In this document: piece after piece, positions 13,936 to 23,862 of the stretch | Numbering within the stretch: position 1 is the first letter of the stretch | Layout of the letters: each line of letters opens with the position of its first letter | Assembly: GCA_038025085.1 (NCBI GenBank) | Contig: CM076144.1 | Span: 42,815,001-42,879,000, forward strand | Direction of reading: 5' to 3' | Source of the DNA: Tetragonia tetragonoides | Lineage: Eukaryota; Streptophyta; Magnoliopsida; Caryophyllales; Aizoaceae | Length of the DNA stretch: 64,000 bases | Notes under the pieces: model-generated | Seen by the model: only the letters and a program-made list of their open reading frames with translations | Databases searched by the model: none | What the model was told of the DNA's origin: nothing | Position numbers and translations under genes: made by a program

Positions 13936-16900
13936 ATGGTATGGAACATTTGGGGTGCAGGTAGTCGAGAATTTCTCAGTACCATCCGCGAACTCATCCG
14001 CCTCTATAAACCAAAAATTTTGGCGCTTGTTGAGACATGGATCAGTGGTGAGCAAGCTGACCGTGTTTGTAATCAGTTAGACTATAATGGTAAAATACGC
14101 GTTGAAGCGGAAGGTTTCCGAGGGGGCATTTGGCTCTTTGGGAAGTCCAATGAAGTCCTTGTCACTCCCATCTCTCTGCATGCTCAACATATTACCGTTG
14201 AAGTCACACGTCGGGGGGAGATGCCTGGGATTTTTTCAGCAATCTACACAAGTCCAAATCTTGCTCGTAGAGAGGAACTTTGGTCAGCTCTTCGAGATTT
14301 TGCTGCCCTTAACAACCGACCTTGGCTCCTTGCTGGGGACTTCAATGAGACACGAACCCTTGAGGAGCGTACGGGAACTATGGGGGTTTGCTTAGTCGTT
14401 GTCAAAATTTTAATAATTGGATTGATGATATGGGTCTGCTCGAGTTAAACTTTACTGGACCACGTTTCACTTGGAACCGTGGCAACACCCCGGAGACTCG
14501 CACCAGTGCGAGGCTAGATCGTGCCCTTTGTAACTTGCAATGGCGTGAGACACATGAGGAGGCCTCTATTCGATACCTTGTGTCTAATAGATCAGACCAC
14601 ACCCCTATCTTGATCATCCCCTTGGGTTTTGCCCCAGTGAATAGTGAGGGATGTCCTTTTCATTTCCAGGCAACATGGCTACTGCATGAACACTTTCAAG
14701 ATCTTCTTAATGCTCACTGGCGAAACTCAATGGTTTTAACTGAAGCATTACACAAACTTGTAGATTAGTTGAAGGACTGGAACCGTGAAGTTTTTGGTAA
14801 CCTTTTCCGCAATAAAAGACGCACGTAGGCTCGTTTAGAAGGTGTCCAGGAACGCCTTGCTATTTCTCCTAATGCGCACCTCATCGCGCTTGAGAAATCC
14901 CTCCAACTGGAACTTGATACTATTTTAGAGCAGTTGGACCTCTTTTGGATGCAAAAATCAAGAGCAGATTATCTTTACGATGGGGATCGTAACACCAAGT
15001 TTTTCCACGCTAGTACTATTGTTAGGCGGAAAAATAATCGGATTGAAGGACTCCAAGATGAGAACGGAAACTGGGTTTGGGACGCCACGTCCCTAAAATC
15101 CATGGTCATCAATTTTTTCAAAGACCTGTATTGTGATGATGGCTCTCCGCATGTTACTGGAATCCTTTCGCGTGATTGCTTCCCTCCAATCCTGCCAACT
15201 GACTTTAGCAAACTTGCAAAACCGTTCTCTGATCTTGAGATTAAAGGCGCTCTTAACTCTATGGGCTCTTTTAAGGCTCCCGGTCCGAATGGCTTTCAAG
15301 CTATATTTTTCAAGAAGAATTGGGATACTGTGGGAGAGAGCGTCTGCACTCTAGCCAAGAATGTACTCAATGGTAGTTCCCTTCCCGATAAACTGAATGA
15401 TATTTTGTTGGTCCTTATCCCAAAGTTGAAAACCCTCAGAAGGTTACACAACTTCGTTCCATAAGCTTGTGTAATGTTGCCTTCAAAATCATCACCAAGG
15501 CAGTAGGTAATCGGCTCAAACCCATCTTGCCACAAGTGGTGTCACCATGCCAAGCTAGCTTTGTTCCCGGAATGCAGATTTCGGATAATATTGTTGTTGT
15601 TCAGAAGGTGCTGCACACTATCTGCACTAAGGGTCGAACCTCGCCTCTCATGATCCTCAAGATCGACCTCGAGAAAGCTTATGATTGCATCAAATGGTCC
15701 TTCGTTAGGGAGACTCTTATGGAAGTTCGTATCCCATAAAATTTAGTGAAAATCATAATGAATTGTATTAATTCTTGCTCCATGAAGGTCTCCTGGAATG
15801 GCTCCGTCACTGAAGCTTTTTCGCCTTCTAGAGGTATTCGGTAAGGGGATCCCCTTTCCTCCTATATCTTTGTTCTTTGTATGGAGAGATTATCTCACCT
15901 TATCAACAGTGCTACAAACTCCGGCTCTTGGATTCCCCTCAAGACTAGTACGAATGGTCCTTTGCTCTCGCACCTCTTCTTCGCCGATGATCTAGTTCTC
16001 TTTGGCGAGGCGTCTATTGAACAAGCTACGGTCATGAAGAATTGCTTCGAGGCTTTTTGCTGTGCATCCGGGCAAAAAGTAAGTAATTGTAAATCTCAAG
16101 TTTTATTCTCCAAAGCAGTGAATGAGCAGCTTGCTAATAATATTTCTTCCGCACTGGATATTCCCATTACCTCTGACTTGGGAAAATATTTGGGCATGCC
16201 TACTATCTCTGGAAGGGTGACAAGAGCAACTTATAATTTTCTTGTTGATAAGGTAAATGCTCGCCTCTTGGGATGGCAAGCAAGATACCTTTCGCTTGCA
16301 GGGCATATTACACTCACTCAATCTGTGCTTTCTTGTCTCCCTTATTATGCTATGCAAACTTCCTTACTCCCAAGATCAGTGTGTGACGCAGTTGACCAAC
16401 GTTGTCGAGGGTTTATCTGGGGTAGCTCCAGTGAACAACGTCGAATCCATCTTGTGGGCTGGGACAAGGTAACAAGGAACAAGGATGAGGGTGGCTTGGG
16501 TATTCGCCCTATGCGAGATATGAATACGACCTTCCTCTCTAAACTCGGTTGGCGCGTAATGAATGAACCCTCGAGCCTATGGTCAAGGGTCCTTCGTTTC
16601 AAGTACTGTGGGGGGAGAAATGATCTCGACATGTTCCATCCAAGGCGTGAAGCTTCTCATACTGGGCGTGGGGTGCTACATGGGGCACCAACCTTGCGGA
16701 AGGGGCTCTAATTCTCCATTGGTAATGGGCAGAATACTCTTTTCTGGAGACATAGTTGGGCAGAAAACTCACCTCTTATTGATTTAGCTACTAGACCAGT
16801 TGGAGATCACTTGCTGAACTGCTCGGTAGCGGATCTCTGGGGTCCGAATGGGTGGGACTGGGTGCGCTTTCACACCTGTTACCTGAAGAATCCTTGTAAA

Positions 16901-18041
16901 AAATTGCTTCTCACTCAGTGCGCACCTCTCTTGACACTGATCAATTTTATTGGCGTGAATCTAGCTCAGGTAACTTCTCAGTTAGTTCAGCTTTTGAGAT
17001 TATTCGAGAAGAGGGGAATGATCTAGCCTATAGCAAGTGGAGAAATGTATGGAAGGTTGCAGCTCCACAGAAATGCAGGGGCTTCCTTTGGCTCTCCCTC
17101 CATGAGAGTTTCTTATGTAACTCAAATAGGGTTAAAAGAAACCTTGCTCAATCGGCAGCCTGCACTGAATGTGGCGCGCCCGAGGAGACCTGCATCCATG
17201 TTCTTCGAGATTGCCCAAGAGCTCGTGAGGTTTGGGCACTCTTGGACCCGTTATTTCCCTTTGACGCGTTCTTCACTAGTCCTATTGAGGATTGGATCAG
17301 TTTTAACCTTGCTGCTCCTAATGCCTGGGCTCCTTTATTTGCTATGGCGGTTTGGTGGCTTTGGAGATGGCGGAATGCTCGCCCTTTTGGTCACCCTCAG
17401 GATGTCCCTCACCATAGACAGGGATTTATAATTGATCGGTTCGTGATTATGTTAATGTCGTTGAAATTAAAGCCAAAACCTCTTCTAATGGCAAGCGTAA
17501 ACGTGAAGAAACTCTCATTCGTTGGGAAGCCTCACCTGAAGGATGGGCCAAGCTCAATACAGATGGGGCTTCGAGGGGTAACCCAGGCCAAGCTGGTTGC
17601 AGAGGCGTCATTCGCTCTTCTACTGGTGCGTTTGTGCGAGCATTTACCTCGAAATGTGGCAGCTGCTCCTCTATTAAGGCAGAGATCCTAGCTGCGTTAA
17701 AGGGCCTGATCATGGCCAAAGATCTCAATATTTCACAGCTTGTTCTTGAAGTGGACTACGAAGTCGTGCTACTTGCTCTACGTGAGGACCCTAAGCCATG
17801 GAATCCAAATTGTTTTCTCCTGCTGCAGTGTCGTGCTCTACTTGTCGATCCAAGTTGGGTAGTTCGTGTTCGCTATGTTTATAGAGAAGTCAACTCCGCC
17901 GCCGATTGGTTAGCTAACTTTAGCTTTGAGTGTAATGAGCAATTTAAATACTTTTCTAACCCGCCTGTGGGTTTGTTTAATGTCCTCCTTGAGGACCTTG
18001 TAGGGGTAGCTCGCTCTCGTCTTGTTATTTCTAATATTTAA
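13936..18041 (+). pseudogene. LINE ORF2 (endonuclease, RT, zf-RVT, RNase H), broken
   Basis: The endonuclease starts at MVWNIWGAGSREF and has LALVETW and LLAGDFNE. RT motifs visible: FKAPGPNGF (the usual D is N), LKIDLEKAYDCIKW (motif A Asp kept) and LFFADDLVLF (catalytic ADD kept). A zinc-finger region follows (CTECGAPEETCIHVLRDC), then RNase H with LNTDGASRGNPGQAG and the C-terminal YREVNSAADWLA. Frameshifts lie near 14385, 15435, 16900 and 17440; stops lie at 14766, 14826, 15737, 15842 and 16709. The presence of RNase H is known from several plant L1 lineages. Confidence 0.9.
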
Positions 18042-18084
18042 TTGTTAGGGCATTGCCCTCCTTCGCACCAAAAAAAAAAAATTA

Positions 18085-18295
18085 CTCCCTCTGTTCCACA
18101 AAGTATGCAACTCTTTGAAAATAGTAAAAATTAAGGGAACATCATTTAATGCATTGTCTCTCATTATTTATGTGTGTATACAACTTGAATTTCTTGACAT
18201 ATTTGGAGTTACAATGCAAATTTATTGAATTGATTTGTAATATTTTGGGACATCCAAAAATAGAAAGATTTACATACTTTACAGGACGGAGAGAG
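18085..18295. mobile_element. Stowaway MITE (LINE target)
   Basis: The ends CTCCCTCTGTTCCACAAAGT and ACTTTACAGGACGGAGAGAG are inverted, with TA on both sides (18083-18084, 18296-18297). The LINE's upstream target duplicate carries a second copy of the left 11 bases, so the MITE was present first. Confidence 0.85.
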
Positions 18296-18565
18296 TATCA
18301 AGCTGCAATGGACAACATTTCCCTTTTCCATGCACAAATTAATCAAAATATTATTATGAAATGGCATTTCGGTAAACTTTCATTTTCCTTCCATGAGTTC
18401 GATTTCACCGGCTAAGCGGTGCCCCCACAAGCCCCATTTTGTCATCTGATATCCGGACACACAAAGAGAACTAAAGAGGAAACCAGGGACTCTCTATGTA
18501 ACTCTCCACAATGACTTTTCAATCTTGGGGGCGCCAGCTCAAACAAGCTACCCTTTCATAATTAT

Positions 18566-19324
18566 CAGTGCTGTTTTAGAGCATAGGCCCTAAGGGTGAT
18601 CGCCCAGGGCCCAATGCACAAAAGGGCCCAAAAACAAATATAAAAAATAATATGTAGTAAAATCTGAAGTTATGAATCACTAAAATAGCAGTGGCTCAAT
18701 GGTTATGCTTGGAAGGAAAGTGAAATTAATGCCTTTTAACCCTTGTTCGAAACAAGGGCCCTCATTCTCTTTTTTTTTTCCCTAGTAAAAAGAGTTCTCA
18801 CCAAAAAAAAAAAAATAGTAAAAAGAGTGTTTTAATTATCTAGTAAAAAAATATCTTTAATTTTAAGTAAAACAACAATTTTGTTTGAAGGTTTTCTATT
18901 TCATACCTCTTTAATTTCGATATGAATCATACGTATTTCTACAAGTGAGGTAAAATGGGCCCTAAAAGAATTTGATCAAATGTTTATCCTGAAAAATGTC
19001 TTTTTGTGTGAGTATAACTTTTTTTTTTGGGGGGGGGGGGGATTTTATTGAAATTATAAATTTTCTTTTAGATGTAGACTATAGGCGAATAAAAGCCACT
19101 ACTACTACTTTTCGCTTCATGACTTCTATTTTATTATTTATTCGGTAACAACTCTTTTTTATTTTAATAGCAATGAAATATCCCACTTTGAGGGATATAT
19201 GAGTTGAACTCATATTTGTACCATTGCATTACGCTACCCTAAACACAGGTAGAAATTTATTAATGCCTTATGACCCTTATCTTGAATTCGCCCTGGGGCC
19301 TCTAAAATATTAGGAACGGGCCTG
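18566..19324. mobile_element. hAT-like element, 759 bp, with tRNA-like segment
   Basis: A perfect 8-bp duplication ATAATTAT flanks it (18558-18565 and 19325-19332). Termini are CAGTGCTGTTTTAGAG and, inverted, CAGGCCCGTTCCTAAT. Both ends carry GGGCCC-rich stretches (CGCCCAGGGCCC, CGCCCTGGGGCC). A T10/G13 run sits at about 19019-19041. No coding region. Confidence 0.75.
18690..18756 (+). other. tRNA-like A and B boxes inside the hAT element
   Basis: AGTGGCTCAATGGTT resembles a D arm/A box; CTTGTTCGAAACAAG, 42 bases later, resembles a T arm/B box with a perfect stem. The anticodon arm is not credible. Possibly a SINE remnant. Confidence 0.45.
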
Positions 19325-20173
19325 ATAATTATCTTCTCCTTTATGTTTTCAGATTTTTTTTTCTTACTAGATGTAGGGAGAGATGTTTATAGTATGCACT
19401 CTCTTAAGTGCAAAGCTAAGATGACGTTGAGAGGGGTAGTAAAGTTAGTACGAGTTTTTTTTTTCGCTTGTCAAAGTTGGTACGGGGTTAATTTGATAGT
19501 AAAGGTTATGGATTCAATTTTTATTAGGGCTCTTTATTACTAAGTCTCTCTTCAAGTTTATCTTGTTGGCTTGCCTAGTGTATGTGCTTTGCAATCTCTT
19601 GCACAAACTCGATGTTTACTCAGTGCATACTCTATAAGGAGTTGAAATCCTCTCCATTTCATTTACTTTCATTTATCCAATGGAGGGCCATATTTCTTTC
19701 TGTAAACTAAAGAATAGAGATTTGAACTTACATTTAATTGGTAAATAAAAGCCTCTATTTCTTCAAGTAAATGAAGAGAATCTTAACCCTTTTATAAGTA
19801 GTGGTTGCGGGTTCCTTGTATAGAAAAACAAAATTACACGCGAAAACTACAGTGTTAATTATTCATTGCTTCTTAAGTTGAATCTCACTCTTAACACTTA
19901 ATGGCCTAAATTATAGTATGAATTATGCACTTTTAATTTTTACTTATTTTAAAAGATGTCACTAAGTTTAGTTGGTTATTTTTATGATGATGCTTATTAG
20001 AAAATAGAAAAATTGTTCTGAAAATTGAAACTCAACTTCAACATTGTTTACTACCCCTTTTGAATTAAAAAAAAAGAGAAGAAGAGAACTTAACTTTGAT
20101 TTTCGTAAAACTGAGCTCAAATACAATTTTAATTGTTATCATATTCATTTGTGTAAAGTCACCTTTAAATAAT
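19325..20173. other. AT-rich intergenic DNA
   Basis: No gene, RNA or clear repeat recognised. Confidence 0.35.
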
Positions 20174-20633
20174 GGATAAATTGGCCAAAATCCCTTAAAT
20201 TTTTGAATATTTTGGTCAGAACACTCAAATATTTTGAACTTTGGCAAGTATCCTTTAGAAAAATTAAAAAGTAGTGTTAATCCCCCCAAACTTGATTTTC
20301 CGACTAGTTTATAATTTTCTGATCCCGTTTTGTCCTCATGTGTTTTGCAAAATATACATTTTTTTCATACGAAATGAAAAGTTACCACATTGTAATACCA
20401 TTGCTTTTCTTTTTATGTGGTAACTTTTCATTTCGTATGGAAAAAAATGTATCTTTTGCAAAACACATGAGGAAAAAATGGGATAAAAAACGTATAAAGT
20501 GGTTGGAAAATCAAGCTTGGGGAGGATTAACATGGCTTTTTAATTTTTCTAGGGGATTCTTGCCAAAATTTAAAGTATTTGCGTATTCTATCCAAAATAT
20601 TCAAAAGTGCAGGAGATTTTGGCAAATTTATCC
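20174..20633. mobile_element. Mutator-type foldback MITE, 460 bp
   Basis: Nearly the whole element is one inverted repeat: the left arm (20174-20390) pairs with the right arm (20418-20633). The innermost 53 bp (CATGTGTTTTGCAAAA to AAAAGTTACCACA) are almost identical between arms. Ends are GGATAAATTKGCCAAAATC. A perfect 9-bp duplication TTAAATAAT flanks it (20165-20173, 20634-20642), typical of Mutator-like elements. A transcript would fold into a long hairpin. Confidence 0.88.
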
Positions 20634-20976
20634 TTAAATAATTCACATCAACTTACTTTCTTAACCAAAACCCCCCAACACACTAATAAAGCGACCATAG
20701 ATTTTGGGCATTCGGAAACTTGCAAGGAATTCTATACTAGTGGGAAGCAAATGAAGGACAGGGAGTTAGCTATATCCCTAGTGGAAATTATAATGTTAAA
20801 GGAAGGAGTATGAGAAGTAATAAGACTAGAAATTATTAGAATATTACCACTGAATGAGATTATGGGTGTGTGTTTTTTCAACTTATTGGACCTTACTCAA
20901 TCAGTGAACATAAGTGGTAAGATCTTACTCAATTAATGGCTAGACTTTAATGAATCAGTGGCAGCGCATTTTCGAA

Positions 20977-21740
20977 ATGGTATTTTAATTGAAGCCTTGA
21001 TACTAATAATTTGGTATTTTAAAACTCTCCGACTACAATAGAGTATTTAAAATCTCTGACTCATGCAAATAACCCAAAACTTCCCGAAATCTCAATTTCC
21101 GACCGTAAAAATTCCATTTCCGCATTTAAATGATTTTCAGGCTTTTTTTTAAATACAAAAATGACTACTAATCATTTTAAATTAAAAACTAACCTAACCC
21201 ATTTTCTCCACCACCACCACCACCACCACCATCTTCTTCCCCCTCAATTCTCTCTCCTCTCTCTCTCATCCCCCTTCTCCATTGCCACCGCAGCAAAAGC
21301 ACGACAAGTACAAACTCGACACTTATGGATTTGGGCGCTCGTTGGATCTGAGCACTATTTTTCACCCAATTGTTGGTGCTATCAAGCTTAATTACTCTTC
21401 AAGGGGCGGTTTATGTAAAATGATTCGCCCAAATCAGTTCTTATTGAGGAGTATTTCACTATTTGTTTAAGTGAGAGACAAATTATCGCCAAAGGGTTTA
21501 ATAAACAGGGGGAGAAAAGGGGTAGGTTAACTTTTAATTTTAAATGATTAATTGTCATTTTGGAAAATGAAAAAAAGTCCAGAAAATTATTTTAATGCGT
21601 GAAACGCATTTTAATGGACGAAAACTGGGTTTCCGTGGAGTTCGGGTCTTTTTGCACGAGTCAACCATTAAAAATACCCTATAATAGCCAGATGCTTTAA
21701 AAATACCAGATTGTCATAATGGGTTCACTAAAAATACCAA
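20977..21740. mobile_element. Mutator-like element with long terminal inverted repeats, possible gene fragment inside
   Basis: The left end TGGTATTTTAATTGAAGCC...CTGACTCATGCAAATAACCC pairs with the inverse of the right end, which has GGTATTTTTAGTGAACCC...TTGACTCGTGCAAAAAGACCC. The TIRs are about 150 bp and diverged; no target duplication is evident. The middle (21160-21480) looks like a plant mRNA leader, with CACCAC repeats and CT-rich DNA, followed by a short frame (KHDKYKLDTYGFGRSLDLST). I do not recognise that peptide. Confidence 0.55.
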
Positions 21741-22010
21741 TACGGAAGTAAAAATCAGAGACAAGACCCACATTCTTACTCACAAAAGTATTTCTTATAA
21801 TTGCTGAAATATTACACTATTTAGTGGCAGATTATAGAATTGAGATTCTCCCCATTTCCTAAAACAAATGGAGGTCTTCATTCCTTAAATGGAGGAGAGA
21901 TCTTTTTCCCACTAATTTTTAAATTAAAGAAATTTAAAAAGGTAAAATAAGAGAAGAAATCCTAGCTTTTCATTTAGAAAATAGAGGCAAAAAATAAAAA
22001 GGATCCCAAC

Positions 22011-22563
22011 TAGAGGTGATCATTTGCGGGTTCGGGCTGGACACGGGCTGGGCTTTTGATAAAAAAATTGTCCAACGGGCCTAAAGTTTATTGCCCTTGT
22101 CCGCCCATCAGGGCCTAAAATTGTTGCCATGACCCGCCCTATTAACGGGTCAGGCTTGCTCATGGGCTAACGGGATTTTTAAAAAAATATTTTCCAATTA
22201 AATTTTAAGAGTTTTTCTTTGTTTGCGATAAATAATTTTACTATTAGTATGCAACCTAACTCCAAAATCAGGCGTGATACTCCACATAATCATGATTTGT
22301 AATATTTTCTCATACGAAATAAGTCTTAACAACACACAAACAAAGAAAAAGGCTCACAATTTTTTATGTAAAAGATATTAAACGGGCCGGGTGGGTTCGC
22401 CCACGGGCTATTTTGTGTTGTCCTTGTCCGCCCATTTATTTAAACGGGCCGGGCTAAGCCCGCCCATCAAATAATTTTTTTTCAAAAACCTTGTCCATAC
22501 CCGCCCAAATTACGGGTTGGGAGGGCAAGGCTTTTCGGACCGCCCCATCCATGATCAGCTCTA
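22011..22563. mobile_element. Non-autonomous hAT element of the GGGTC-rich family, copy 2
   Basis: Terminal inverted repeats TAGAGGTGATCAT and ATGATCAGCTCTA match at 12 of 13 positions, and a perfect 8-bp duplication ATCCCAAC flanks the element (22003-22010, 22564-22571). The interior alternates GC-rich words (GACCCGCCC, ACGGGCCGGG) with AT-rich DNA. This is the best preserved of four related copies in the window. Confidence 0.92.
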
Positions 22564-22571
22564 ATCCCAAC

Positions 22572-23746
22572 TCAAGATTATATGGCTAATGTGGGACAGT
22601 GCCCCAAAGTCATTGTGAGTCACATTCTTTTCACCAATTTCTCAACAATCTTTTGTTGAGAGACTCTTTAAGGTAGCTATTTATAAAAAATTGCTTTGCC
22701 TTTGTCAATAGTTTAAAAAAAAGCTAAAATTTTCTTCTTCTTATTTTAATTTGTTTTCATCTTCCCATAGGTACTATTAGCTAGACTAGCTCAGTGATGT
22801 ATTCCTCACTTATTCTCAACAATAATTTAGGATGGTGTTTTATTACCCTCAAGAAAACCACTAGGCATGGAAGTCGGCTTTTTAAACCCAATTCACGAGT
22901 AAAGGGGGTGACCCAACACATAATGATGATATTACAACCACCTCATGTCTCAATTACGAAAGTGAGGGTAATGACCCTTGAATCCCCAAGTGAGCTTCCT
23001 AAGAGTACGTTTGATAGAAATAGCTAGCTTTTGGATTGAATTAACAACTCCTCTTGTCCTTCTGCTATTGCTTTCACTCTCTGTTACCAAATTTTTTATC
23101 AGATTATTTTCAACTTTTACTTTCAAAATCAGTTAAAATCTAAATGCTAACTATACAATTTTCGATTTCAACCAGCAAAACACTTACGTTTTTGTTACCA
23201 TTACATAGAATTTTTAGTTCTTGTCTACTAATTCCATACAATATTTTAAAGTTTTAGCTACCAAAATAGTAAATTGTGTCAAACATACCTAAAACCCCTA
23301 CTTACCAAACAAGTAATTTTACTCTAATAACCTTTGCATGCTCCCATCTTTTTGTCGCCTTCTTTGCTAGCTTTTTACCAATCTTTCCCCCTATTTTAAA
23401 ACTTTATCCTTTGTACACTGTTTGTTGTTACCAGCCAAACATATCTATCTACATATAAAAACATAAAAATCAAAAAATCCCAAACATCCTGGTTTTCTCT
23501 AGGATTTCAATTCCTCTAAACCATGGCCCCTGGTTTTTCCATTCCCTCCTTTTTATACGAAACTTATTGTATTTCTTCTTCCTTTGTTCTCCACTTTCCT
23601 ATTCAATTAGACAAACTCGATCTACAATTTCCCATCATCGTTATCTTTTTTCCACGCAAACCCAAACAAACAACAATTCTCATTCACATTTTTCTCCCAC
23701 AGATCTCAACTATTACTGTTAAATGTTAATGGGCAATACACAGAAG
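22572..23746. other. Intergenic DNA upstream of the cysteine oxidase gene
   Basis: No gene recognised. Short open frames at 22794-23027 and 23276-23729 have no recognisable domain. The last few hundred bases should contain the promoter of the downstream gene. Confidence 0.4.
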
Positions 23747-23754
23747 TATATAAT
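23747..23754 (+). promoter_or_regulatory. Candidate TATA box of the cysteine oxidase gene
   Basis: TATATAAT lies about 110 bases before the start codon in otherwise suitable leader DNA. It is only a match to the consensus; transcription start data would decide. Confidence 0.3.
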
Positions 23755-23862
23755 ACTGTGTTCTGTTCAAAATTAAAACTTGCCCACCAGGTGTTTGTTT
23801 AAATACCTCAAAGAGAAACCCAAAAAAAAAAAAACCGAGATTTGGTAAGATAGGGGATAAAA

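Larger units (their letters stand above)
11801..18082 (+). mobile_element. Full-length, inactivated L1-type LINE with RNase H
   Basis: Domain order along the plus strand is DUF4283-type gag region, CCHC zinc knuckle, linker, endonuclease, reverse transcriptase, zf-RVT and RNase H, followed by an A-rich tail at about 18069-18080. A 13-bp near-duplication flanks it: TACTCCCTCCGTT at 11788-11800 and TACTCCCTCTGTT at 18083-18095. These words are also the terminal sequence of a Stowaway MITE whose other end is at 18295, so the LINE jumped into that MITE. At least five frameshifts and six in-frame stops make it inactive. Confidence 0.9.

Noticed and set aside
21195..21235. Poly-His coding run as a metal-binding protein
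   Set aside because: A CAC/CCA microsatellite in a leader-like segment; the surrounding frame has no domain.
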